This document shows, piece by piece, positions 12,466 through 23,226 of a stretch of DNA of 64,000 nt. How positions within the stretch are numbered: position 1 is the stretch's first letter; the number at the start of each line of letters is the position of its first letter. The notes beneath the pieces are model-generated. The model was given only the letters and a program-made list of their open reading frames with translations, was not told where the DNA came from and did no database searches. Position numbers and translations under genes: made by a program. Source of the stretch: Lamellibrachia columna (taxonomy: Eukaryota; Annelida; Polychaeta; Sabellida; Siboglinidae); contig OY759268.1 in NCBI GenBank assembly GCA_963662155.1, positions 53,828,957 to 53,892,956 of the forward strand, in the 5' to 3' direction.

Positions 12466-13756
12466 CTACAGTTTTTTCGCCGTCAGGAGAATACCATGTC
12501 GCAGAAAACTCCATATCCTTGGCAGACATTGTTCGCCTGGAGTGACGGTCCGTACTACAGTTAGTAATGGACAATTACCAGCGTACCGGATCATATGCAA
12601 CTTGACAATGTTACATGCATCTTTCCCTTGAAGTTGAAGCAGCTTATACACTTCAACCATATCACCACGTGTTCGTCTATGCATGTGTGGGAAGTTTCAA
12701 TTTCTCAAGTCTTTCCTGGTAAGGTATATCCTTCATACCAGGAAGCTGCTTTGTTGCACGTCTCTGCACGTTTTCGATGGCATCTTTGTATTTCTGTTTA
12801 TAAGGGGACCATATTGATATTGCATAATCTAAATGACTCCTAACTAAAGCTTTATATAATGGCACAACATTATATGTTGATTTAGGGTTGTAAATGATCT
12901 TCTAATAACTGCCATGATACTGTTTGCTTTGTTTATTTTTTGGGTGATGTGTTTATCTAGCTTTGAATCAGTACTCTTGAGTGCCGAATAAACGTCCCTA
13001 TACGCGTATTTATTTGATGAAAAATGCCACCCTATACGCACCTTATTTGGCACTATACTATTATTAAATGTAAACATTTGTGCCAGCCTATATTCTCTGA
13101 TAATCGTGGCAAATTATGCAGGGCATAATTTTTAGGAGAGCAATCCCTCTCACTCCCTATAGCTAGCGCTAATCAATCATCCACGGAGCGGTTTACCGCT
13201 CGCACTAAAATCACTTGCTCCCAACTAGAGTTGCATGTGGCTCCCTCTGACTGCATTCATCTTTTTCGAATGACAGTCGTGAATTTAACGGGATCCCGTG
13301 CTTCTGAGGATCCTAGATTAGACCGTTAGAATTCCGTGATTAGATGAATCCGTCAGAATCCTTAGTTCTTGGGAGCACGATATGGTCGCCGTGCGCAGCG
13401 CCTCAAACCGGTTGTAACCGACTGGCGGCGGTTTCCCCTGAAACGGGCTGACGTATTCAGTTCAATAAAACTTATACTGTTATTTGGCGCTATACTATTA
13501 TTAAATTTGACCGATTTGCCACCCTATACTGTTATTTGGCCAATACGTTTATTCGGCACTCAAGAGTAATAACCCCAATATATTTTTGTTCTTCTATTTC
13601 TCCTATTTTATGTTCATAATTATCTATCTTCAGGTTATAAGCATACTCTTGCTGTAATGTTTTCCCTACGTGCATCAAATTACATTTATCTGGGTGAAAT
13701 CTTAATAACCATTGCCTTGACCAAGATGTTAAATAATCTAAATCGTCCGTTTTCAT
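12466..13756 (-). pseudogene. CR1/jockey-like LINE RT, 3' half, split by a transposon
   Basis: The minus strand reads through the end of a non-LTR reverse transcriptase. Segment 13756-13569 has QWLLRFHPDKCNLMHVGKT and EEQKYIGV, the palm-to-thumb border. It is interrupted at 13566-12974 by the inverted-repeat element listed separately. It resumes at 12971 with DSKLDKHITQKINKANSIM, then PLYKALVRSHLDYAISIWSP and ENVQRRATKQLPGMKDIPYQ, the usual C-terminal region of CR1/jockey elements. At least two one-base frameshifts follow. The same family supplies the interrupted copy at 52.1-55.7 kb. Non-functional. Confidence 0.85.
12974..13566. mobile_element. 593-bp TIR transposon inserted at TA inside a LINE
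   Basis: The termini are perfect inverted repeats of at least 21 bp: ctcttgagtgccgaataaacg at the left, its reverse complement at 13546-13566. Both ends are flanked by TA (12972-12973 and 13567-13568). Removing the element plus one TA joins the interrupted LINE exactly in frame (..YIGVIT / DSKLDKH..), as seen in the uninterrupted relative at 55.05 kb. Subterminal motifs (ctatactattattaaat; gccaccctatac) occur near both ends. There is no transposase; a non-autonomous Tc1/mariner-like element is the best guess because of the TA target. Confidence 0.88.
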
Positions 13757-14061
13757 ACACCACTGCCACTGGCACTTCGTACATTGTCACCCGGGGCCGT
13801 ACATCGAAACATTTCACATTTTCGGCAACTTCGATATCCTGCGTCAGCGTCTTGAATTGGCACCCCTACATCACACCCCTTAATGTGATCATTTTGAATC
13901 GGCGCTAAAAACAGTAATTTCATAGTGCTGAAAATGCCCACATTTGTGTTTCTCAATCAACATCGTGTCCTGAGGCTGAGAGGGACGACCTAAAAGGTGG
14001 CACAATGATAAGGCCGACCAGGTGGACAAAGATAGCCATGAAGTTCTCATTTCAGTTACTT
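13757..14061. other. No recognised gene between LINE and array
   Basis: Possibly intronic to the EFTUD2 pseudogene. A preceding EFTUD2 exon would be expected in this direction but I could not recognise one. Confidence 0.4.
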
Positions 14062-14465
14062 GTACTTGTGATGGTGAGTTCATCCCAGATCCTAGGTGAT
14101 GGTGAGTTCATCCCAGATCCTAGGTGATGGTGAGTTCATCACAGATCCTAGGTGATGGTGAGTTCATCCCAGATCCTAGGTGATGGTGAGTTCATCCCAG
14201 ATCCTAGGTGATGGTGAGTTCATCCCAGATCCTAGGTGATGGTGAGTTCATCCCAGATCCTAGGTGATGGTGAGTTCATCCCAGATCCTAGGTGATAGTG
14301 AGTTCATCCCAGATCGTAGGTGATGGTGAGTTCATCCCAGATCCTAGGTGATGGTGAGTTCATCCCAGATCGTAGGTGATGGTGAGTTCATCACAGATCC
14401 TAGGTGATGGTGAGTTTATCCCAGATCCTAGGTGATGGTGAGTTCATCACAGATCGTAGGTGCAA
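14062..14465. repeat. 28-bp minisatellite with donor-like unit
   Basis: About 14 copies of ggtgatggtgagttcatccc + agatccta. Each unit contains GATG/GTGAGT, a near-consensus 5' splice site. It lies just upstream of the first recognisable EFTUD2 exon. Confidence 0.96.
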
Positions 14466-14779
14466 CTACAGAGAAAACACACTTGCTCAGGTTAAGTTTA
14501 GTTTTACAAACAAACAGTTGATTTTAGATAGATGATCTGAGCCCACATCAGTCTTTGGTACTTTATTCATGATCTCATCTTCATGTTGCAGATCGTTGGT
14601 AATGTGGACGAGTATCTGCCTCTGATCTATGCTGAGTTGGGTGTACATCTGATGAAGAGAGATCGGCATCTCAACATGCGCCCCCTACTGAGACTTATCT
14701 GTCAGCGATTCTTTGGCAAGTTCACAGGTACGTCACATGGATCACAATGGATGGAGACAACTTGATAAGAGGACAGAAC

Positions 14780-14950
14780 AGACTACGTGATGTGCCCCCC
14801 ACGCAAGGGACCAGGGTAAGAAGTGATGTGCCCCCCACGCAAGGGACCATGGTAAGAAGTGATGTGCCCCCCCATGCAAGGGACCAGGGTAAGAAGTGAT
14901 GTGCCCCCCACGCAAGGGACCAGGGGGAAGAAGTGATGTGCCACCCCCAC
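14780..14950. repeat. 36-bp tandem repeat, about 4.5 copies
   Basis: Unit gtgatgtgccccccacgcaa + gggaccagggtaagaa, in the intron between EFTUD2 exons a and b. The unit contains CAGG/GTAAGA, a strong donor-like sequence. Confidence 0.93.
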
Positions 14951-16589
14951 GATGAATCAAGGGGTAAAAGAAGACACAGAACCTTAAAAATTTGACGACT
15001 GCCGCCATTATGATTGCTTTACTAGTCGCTGGCTTAGCGTATATGAACCCACTAAAACCAGGAACATATACACACAAAGCTGTGACGTCACTGCAATGTG
15101 TGTAAACATTCTTTACTGCGGCTGGGTTTCAGTGTGATAGAATGTAAAAGTAACCAGATTTCGCCGGATAACTAATCACTCAGAGTAAGAAATATTAAGT
15201 CTCAACAGTTGTTGGAATTTTATTGTATTGTAGTAGTCTAAATTGTTTTGTTTGTTTAAAAACTAAATGAGCTATTTTGAAAAAACTTTTCTATGTGAGA
15301 ATAAATGCCATGCCTCGGAGGAAAATGTCGAGCCTTCATCTTCTGGCAACAAGATTTTTGGAGCACTGCAAATGAGATTTTCATCTTGTGTGTTCCAGAA
15401 AAGAAACTGTTTTCTGTTGATACATGTGAAATGCCAAATTACACATCATGTGATGTTTACACTTGTAGCATGTGTGTTTATGTGTTGTCATGGTGACAGG
15501 GTTCACAACAATGTATGTGCAGTTCATGAAGTTGCCACTAGCCAATGCCAGCAACAAGGTTGACCACACCTACACGGGCCCCGTCGACACGGAGCTCTCT
15601 GAGGCCATGTTTGAGTGCGACCCAGACGTATGTATGCAAAGATGACCTTTTAAAAACTCTTAACTTGAAATATGTAATTTAAAAACCTAAATTGTTTATT
15701 TTTAGATAAGATGAGACTGCTACTCCGGATAATAACATTAACAGATTTGTTTAAATGGGAACTCAACATAATCACATCAACAGAATGAAATTTTTTTTAA
15801 ATCTTGGAACTGTGCACAAAATAAATACATGTTACCCCAGAACAAAATCTGAAGGAGAAGAATTTGTGATCAAAGCAAAAATGTAACACGGGTATGATAA
15901 CTGAACTGAAACTATGTTCCCAAACTGATTGTAGTTAATAATCCTATTGCTCAATTAGGCATATTTGGTCACTTGTACTAAATTTATTGACTGATCTTGT
16001 CTTCACTGATGTCTAGTGTACCTTCTACTTGACAGTACACCTGCGTCATATTCCTTTTATAGGGTCCCCTAATGGTGCACACAACAAAGCTGTATCCAAT
16101 AGAGGATGCCACCAGTTTCCATGTATTTGGCTGCGTCATCAGCGGAACACTCCCTGACACCTCAGTGGAATGCTCCCTGACACCCAGGAAATAAGGATCC
16201 TGGGAGAAAACTTCTCCCTGCAGGAGGAGGAGGACAAGACCAACTTGGTCAATTGGGGATTAGTGAGGCGCGGTAAGAGCAGGGCTAGTTGATTGTGTTG
16301 TCAATACGAATAAACTCTGATCTTTAGATAGGGCAACTTGTAAAACTGAAAATATAGTACGTCGGCAATTTACATAATGAGCACCCATTGTAGAAGGGAT
16401 TTAGCCTTATTGCCAAAAATATACCCAAATAGGAAATGCACTTCTCTACACCAGTGCAGTTGCAACATACAGACGCAAAACTACTTTGTTGACATTTTTT
16501 CACCAATTTTTGACAGGACCTGGACAGAGATAATTTATTAGTTTGTACATTGATTTAATCAAAACTAACTATTTCATTAGTACAAACGA

Positions 16590-16885
16590 ACTAACATGTC
16601 ATTGTCGATGCTAGATAAGTTCTTTTTTGTACAAATGAACTAACATGTCATTGTTGAAACTAGATAAGTTCCTTTTGTATAAACGAACTAACACATTGTG
16701 GTCGAAGCTAGTTAAGTTCTTTTTGTACAAATTAACTACCGAGTGACATGTCATTGTCGATGCTAGATAAGTTCCTTTTGTACAATGAACTAACACGTCA
16801 TTGTCGATGCTAGATACGTTCCTTTTGTACAAACAAATTAACATGTCATTGTCGATGCTAGATAAGTTCCTTTTCCACAAAATGA
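16590..16885. repeat. 48-bp tandem repeat, about 6 copies
   Basis: Unit taacatgtcattgtcgatgc + tagataagttccttttgtac + aaacgaac with some length variation. It lies in the intron between EFTUD2 exons c and d. Confidence 0.92.
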
Positions 16886-17291
16886 GCCTGAAACGAGACA
16901 AGTAAAAAATCTAATTGAGGAAATACTGTTAATATTAAAAATTGTTTTTACATAACATTTTTAAGAAATGATACCATTTTGATATTTGTGCTTGAGGGAA
17001 ATTAGAATATTAATGTTGTGGTTTTTTTAATAGAAGTTCAGGTGTTTACTTTTCCTTTAAAAGCAGTAGACAGTAGACAAACTGAGTGAACACCATTGTT
17101 GAATGTGACTTGTGTGCAGGTATAAGATTGTGGTGAATCAAGTACCTGCAGCAACTGGGTGCTCGTAGAAGGCATAGACCAGCCCATAGTGAAGACTGCC
17201 ACACTGACTGAGGCGTCTAGGTGCTCATTTAAGGCATAGACCAGCCCATAGTGAAGACTGCCACACTGACTGAGGCGTCTGGTAACGACGA

Positions 17292-17908
17292 GGTACATAT
17301 TACCATATAGTCTTTAAATGGTTACACATTTTGTGTTTCTATTACAGACAAAATGTTTTGTTTGGCTTTTTAGCAATTTTTATTTAAAAAGTGAGATATG
17401 TGCAAACTTTGGAAAAGTACCTTTAATCATCCTTAGAATCAGTTTAGGCAATCATGAATCAGGTTTGTTCATGTTCAAATCTGCTGTGTGTGAATATTGA
17501 TATGTGATATGTGCCATCAGTTTAATAAAAGAGTGCGCACCTTTGTTAAGACCTTGTTCTTGTTCTCTAATCTTCTGACATCACGTTGTCATGACAACTC
17601 TGGTAGCACAACCTCTACTGCTAGGTGGGTGCGATCCACCCGACACTTCCACCCTTCATTTGTGGTGGGCCGTACTGAATGGAGCCATGTCAAACAAGCT
17701 GTTATGTTAATATTGTAATAATAACTAGATTTTTCTTCTTTAAAAACAATAATTTATAGTCTTTAATGAATAGTGTTTTATCTTATTTAACTTTTCATTC
17801 TATTCGCTATTGTGCACATATTTATGCTATTTTTAACGTTTTATATGTAATTTGATTATATTTAATTATACATGTAATTATATTACATTGTATATGCAAT
17901 TATATTCC
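17292..17908. other. No recognised exon
   Basis: The next EFTUD2 exon is expected downstream of exon d, but I cannot find its sequence here. The stretch becomes AT-rich towards the 50-bp array. Confidence 0.45.
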
Positions 17909-19025
17909 TGTGTGTCCGCCAGGGGTACTGTAGTGCTGCTACCACCCCTGGCTAGCGATGGTGTCCGCCAGGGGTACTGTAGTGATGCTACCACCCCTGG
18001 CTAGCGATGGTGTCCGCCAGGGGTACTTTAGTGCTGCTACCACCCCTGGCTAGCGATGGTGTCCGCCAGGGGTACTTTAGTGCTACTACCACCCCTGGCT
18101 AGCGAGGGTGTCCGCCAGGGGTACTGTAGTGCTGCTACCACCCCTGGCTAGCGAGGGTGTCCGCCAGGGGTACCGTAGTGCTACTACCACCCCTGGCTAC
18201 CGAGGGTGTCCGCCAGGGGTACGGTAGTGCTACTACCACCCCTGGCTAGCGAGGGTGTCCGCCAGGGGTACCGTAGTGCTACTACCACCCCTGGCTAGCG
18301 AGGGTGTCCGCCAGGGGTACTGTAGTGCTACTACCACCCCAGGCTAGCGAGGGTGTTCGCCAGGGGTATTGTAGTGCTACTACCACCCCTGGCTACCGAG
18401 GGTGTCCGCCAGGGGTACTGTAGTGCTACTACCACCCCTGGCTAGCGAGGGTGTCCGCCAGGGGTATTGTAGTGCTACTACCACCCCTGGCTACCGAGGG
18501 TGTCCGCCAGGGGTACTGTAGTGCTACTACCACCCCTGGCTAGCGAGGGTGTCCGCCAGGGGTACTGTAGTGCTACTACCACCCCTGGCTACCGAGGGTG
18601 TCCGCCAGGGGTACTGTAGTGCTACTACCACCCCTGGCTACCGAGGGTGTCCGCCAGGGGTACTATAGTGCTACTACCACCCCTGGCTAGCGAGGGTGTC
18701 CGCCAGGGGTACCGTAGTGCTACTACCACCCCTGGCTAGCGAGGGTGTCCGCCAGGGGTACCGTAGTGCTACTACCTACCCTTGCTAGCGTGTGTGTCTG
18801 CCAGTGGTACCGTAGTGCTACTACCACCCCTGGCTAGCGAGGGTGTCCGCCAGGGGTACTGTAGTGCTACTACCACCCCTGGCTAGCGAGGGTGTCCGCC
18901 AGGGGTACTGTAGTGCTACTACCACCCCTGGCTACCGAGGGTGTCCGCCAGGGGTACTGTAGTGCTACTACCACCCCTGGCTACCGAGGGTGTCCGTCAG
19001 GGGTACCGTAGTGCTACTACCACCC
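17909..19025. repeat. 50-bp minisatellite with hairpin unit
   Basis: About 22 copies of gtgtccgccaggggtactgt + agtgctactaccacccctgg + ctagcgaggg. Each unit folds on itself: GCCAGGGG pairs with CCCCTGGC (8 bp) and inside it GTAGT pairs with ACTAC around a GCT loop. The stem bases are well conserved, while variation concentrates in the loop (ctg/ccg/ttt) and the spacer (agc/acc). Confidence 0.97.
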
Positions 19026-19155
19026 CTGCCTGTTGACAAATATCTCAGGAGGGCAGGTTACACATAGATGAAACAATGTTGGACTCTCGATAAGCCAATG
19101 GCTTCCTTGTCCACTTGCCATTTGGGCCTTTGCCTTGGATGGCAATCTTGTAAAA
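19024..19155 (+). mobile_element. CR1-type LINE 3' end fragment
   Basis: Matches the extreme 3' end of the CR1 elements at 31 and 57.7 kb: the last codons before the stop (gttgacaaatatctcaggag, VDKYLRRAGYT), then a conserved 3'UTR with aataagccaatggcttcctt-like and tggatggcaatcttgt blocks. It directly abuts the 50-bp hairpin array. Confidence 0.85.
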
Positions 19156-19394
19156 AAAATGTATGTTTTAATTTCTTGGGTATGTTATACCCCGATAATT
19201 GCCAAATAATAGACTGAAATAAGTAATTAGTATTTATCACTTCTGTTTATATTAATACATATATGCATATTGTACATTTTTCATTGGACAACTATGAGTT
19301 GTGTGACAAAAATAATGAAATACTGTACCATGTTTACTTTTTGTTCTAGGTTGGTCTTCCACCCCTGCTATCATCAGGTCGTTTGTGCCTGTAG

Positions 19395-22300
19395 AATGGG
19401 AGAAAATGGGAGTTTCAAGCTGACTTCCAAATCAACATTTCCTCAAAAGGCGATGTCTTGGCATGGAAGCAGAAATTTGAAGAAATTCAAAAAGAACACT
19501 TCGCGTCAAGAAGACAGTATCTTCACTTTCTTCCAGAGTTATCTACAAGGTAAGCCTCCATAAAATATTTGTTTGACCTGTTCATTCAAACACCAACTCA
19601 ACTTCTCTGGGAAGTATTCAGCCACACTGCAATTACTGCGTGAATATATATATCCGCCACTGTCCAACGTCACGTATTGAGATGATGTGATAAAGAAAGT
19701 TACAAAAAGTATGTGAACACTGTGTCACTGTTAATGAAACATTACTCTTAAAAACATTGAGAAATTATCTTCATGAAGGTTTAGGTGGGTCAGTTTTCTA
19801 CTCATTGTTATCCCTTATGCTTTTTAACCTTTTTTATTACTCCCTCCTGTGCTGAAATATTTGAAGAACAAAATTTTAATCACGAAATATCCTGTTTCAG
19901 CATAGTCGCTTGAAGCAATTAATTTATAGGCTTTAAACAAATTGTGTTGTAATATCTCCCCGTAACTAGTATTACTGTGGACTCTGCTTAATAGAATCAC
20001 TTCGTGTCATACTAATTTGATTCTATTAAGCCACTGAATCATTTAAGTAGCAACATGTAACACAGCAGGAATATCCAGGAATGATTCCATCGCAGCAATT
20101 TTGACTCTACTAAACGGTAGATTCTATTCACAATTATACTAAGCAGAGTCCATTGTATTCCTGGGATTTAGCTACATAACAGGAACCGACTGTATTTACT
20201 GTAATTGAAAATATAGTTGTACTAGATTTTTTTTATTGATCCAAGCTCGGGATTGTTGATGCAATAGCAGCCATTGTTGGTGTTACAGGATGCAATAGCA
20301 GCCATTGTTGATGTTATACGATGCAATAGCAGCAATTATTGATGTTACAGGATGCAATAGCAGCCATTATTGATGTTACAGGATGCAATATTAGCCATTG
20401 TTTATGTTACAGGATGAAATAGCAGTCATTGTTGGTGTTACAGGATGCAATAGCAGCCATTGTTGGTGTTACAGGATGCAATATTAGCCATTGTTTATGT
20501 TACAGGATGCAATCGCAGCCATTGTTGGTGTTACAGAATGCAATGGCAGCCATTGTTGATGTTACAGGATGCAATCGCAGCCATTGTTGATGTTACAGGA
20601 TGCAATCGCAGCCATTGTTGGTGTTACAGGATGCAATCGCAGCCATTGTTGGTGTTACAGGATGCAATAGCAGCCATTGTTGATGTTACAGGATGCAAAA
20701 GCAGCCATTGTTGATGTTACAGGATGCTATTGCAGCCATTATTGATGTTACAGGATGCAATATCAGCCATTGTTGATGTTACAGGATGCAATAGCAGCCA
20801 TTGTTGGTGTTACAGGATGCAATAGCAGCCATTGTTGGTGTTACAGGATGCAATAGCAGCCATTGTTGATGTTACAGGATGCAATAGCAGCCATTGTTGA
20901 TGTTACGGCATGCAATAGCAGCCATTGTTGATGTTACAGGTTGACTACAGATGTCAACATAAAATGTTGCCGAGGTCATTGACAGGTGATGGAAAGAGAG
21001 GTCCCAAGATCACTCTCTGTCCAGCAACTCTTTCATTGACCTTCTACACAAGTGAGATGCCTCGGAAAAGCAGGTAAGTAATTGTAATTAGCAACATTAC
21101 AGATACAAAGCCTGATTCAGTGATTGTTTTTAGTGTAAAATTATATTGCAAAAACTGTATCTATTCTAACATGTTTTGTTATGATGTGACTGCTATTTCA
21201 ACTTATTTGTTAAATATGTTATGTGGCATTTAGTAATTTATCACATTAAGTTAGATGTAGAGATTAGTAAATGTACACCTCGTCATATGCAAGTAATACA
21301 ATTGCCTTCTGTTTTTGAAGTCATTGTCATTAATTATTTGACAAAAATAATAAATAAAATTATTTTCACCCCAACTTGAAAGAGTATTCAGATGTACTAA
21401 TACAATGTGAACACATTAAGTATGAGCCTGGGTCTAAGCACATGAACCATCATTTCTATGAGTATGAGTACTTCAAAATGTCTACTAGGGTACATATTAC
21501 TGAGTAATTGCATTGTCTGCTGTAGATAAATGACATGGACAGACAGTTTGAAGTAACTTTAATCTGTCTTGGAAAGGAAAGCATGCTGTGTGTCTGTGGC
21601 TGTTGTCATGATAATTATTGTTTGCTGAGAGGGTGGATTAGCACCTGTCTAGGGCTCTGGCTACTCTAAGGGTCTATCCAGACTGCAAACTTGTACACTA
21701 TTAGTCTGTAGCCCAGACTGTCTCACTTGAGTCAACATACTGAATTGTTAACAACTAGCACAAGCTCTAAGTGGACTTTAACTCAGGGCTTCTGACTTGA
21801 AACGATACTTCCTCTGGAAGACAAGTTTGTGTGATTTCACTGCATTCAGAAAGGGAATAGCTGAAATATACACAAAACTTTGTTCATCTCGATGCTTGTA
21901 GACAATTATTAGTGTTAAATTCATATAAATCAGCGATATAAAAACTCGGAAATAAAAAAATCATTAATCAATGATTTTTGGAGTGATTTAAATCATGATT
22001 TAAAGCAATGATTTAAATCAAACAACTCTGAGTTAGGCAATTCAGATGTGTATTATGAGGAAAGTTTGACTTTCAAATATTATATGCAACTGGAGCATCA
22101 GTCTAACTATGTATACTACTAGTGCTGACAGAGCTCAGTGCCCTGACCATGATTGTGTCTACAGGTATGTATATACTACTAGTGCTGACAGAGTTCAGTG
22201 CCCTGACCATGATTGTGTCTACAGGTATGTATATACTACTAGTGCTGACAGAGCTCAGTGCCCTGACCATGATTGTGTATACAGGTATGTATATACTACT

Positions 22301-23163
22301 AGTGCTGACAGAGTTCAGTGCCGTGACCATGATTGTGTCTACAGGTATGTATATACTACTAGTGCTGACAGAGTTCAGTGCCCTGACCATGGTTGTGTCT
22401 ACAGTTATGTATATACTACTAGTGCTGACAGAGCTCAGTGCCCTGACCATGATTGTGTCTACATGTATGTACATACTCCTAGTGCTGACAGAGCTCAGTG
22501 CCCTGACCATGGTTGTGTCTACATGTATGTACATACTACTAGTGCTGACAGAGCTCAGTGCCCTGACCATGATTGTGTCTACAGGTATGTACATACTACT
22601 ATTGCTAACAGAGCTCAGTGCCCTGACCATGATTGTGTCTACAGGTATGTACATACTACTAGTGCTGACAGAGCTCAGTGCCCTGATCATGATTGTGTCT
22701 ACAGGTGTGTACATACTACTAGTGCTGACAGAGCTCATTGCCCTGACCATGATTGTGTCTACATGTATGTACATACTACTAGTGCTGACAGAGCTCAGTG
22801 CCCTGACCATGATTGTGTCTACATGTATGTACATACTACTACTGCTAACAGAGCTCAGTGCCCTGATCATGAGTGTGTCTACATGTATGTACATACTACT
22901 AGTACTGACAGAGCTCAGTGCCCTGACCATGATTGCGTCTACAGGTTTGTAGCTTCCAAAATGCAGGAACTTCTTTTAATTTTTTTTTTAAATCCCTCCA
23001 CTAAAGTAGTTTGAAATTGTATTTTCAGTAGATTCTAAGCTTGGTGATGCAGTATCGAATACAACAAAGTCTTGTGCACTGTAAATATGTCTGGCATATA
23101 TGTTGTGATGATCTGATGGATGTAAATGATATCAAATCCAAAGAAAAGAGCCTGTATGGCAGA

Positions 23164-23226
<63 letters not shown>

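Larger units (their letters stand above)
14592..17291 (+). pseudogene. EFTUD2: EFTUD2 (U5 snRNP GTPase, Snu114) unprocessed pseudogene, four exons
   Basis: Four consecutive exons match the middle of the 116-kDa U5 snRNP GTPase, the EF-2-like protein that controls spliceosome activation. Exon a, 14592-14727, encodes IVGNVDEYLP.. LNMRPLLRLICQRFFGKFT and ends at gtacgt. Exon b, 15500-15627 (acceptor gtgacag, donor gtatgt), encodes FTTMYVQFMKLPLANASNK.. VDHTYTGPVDTELSEAMFE. Exon c, 16063-16272, encodes [19 protein letters not shown].. and LGENFSLQEEED. Exon d, about 17119-17291, encodes NWVLVEGIDQPIVKTATLTE. Phases of a, b and c agree. Damage: exon c has an out-of-frame tandem duplication of about 22 bp around ctccctgacacc (about 16140-16182); exon d lacks one base near 17150 and has a 62-bp tandem duplication whose second copy contains TAA. 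Upstream and downstream exons were not found. Retained introns argue against a processed copy; an assembly error remains possible. Confidence 0.85.

Noticed and set aside
22103..23014. Overlapping 275-301 codon open frames in several registers
   Set aside because: The 60-bp unit lacks stops in several frames, so openness is automatic. Retained only as a possible amplified microexon.
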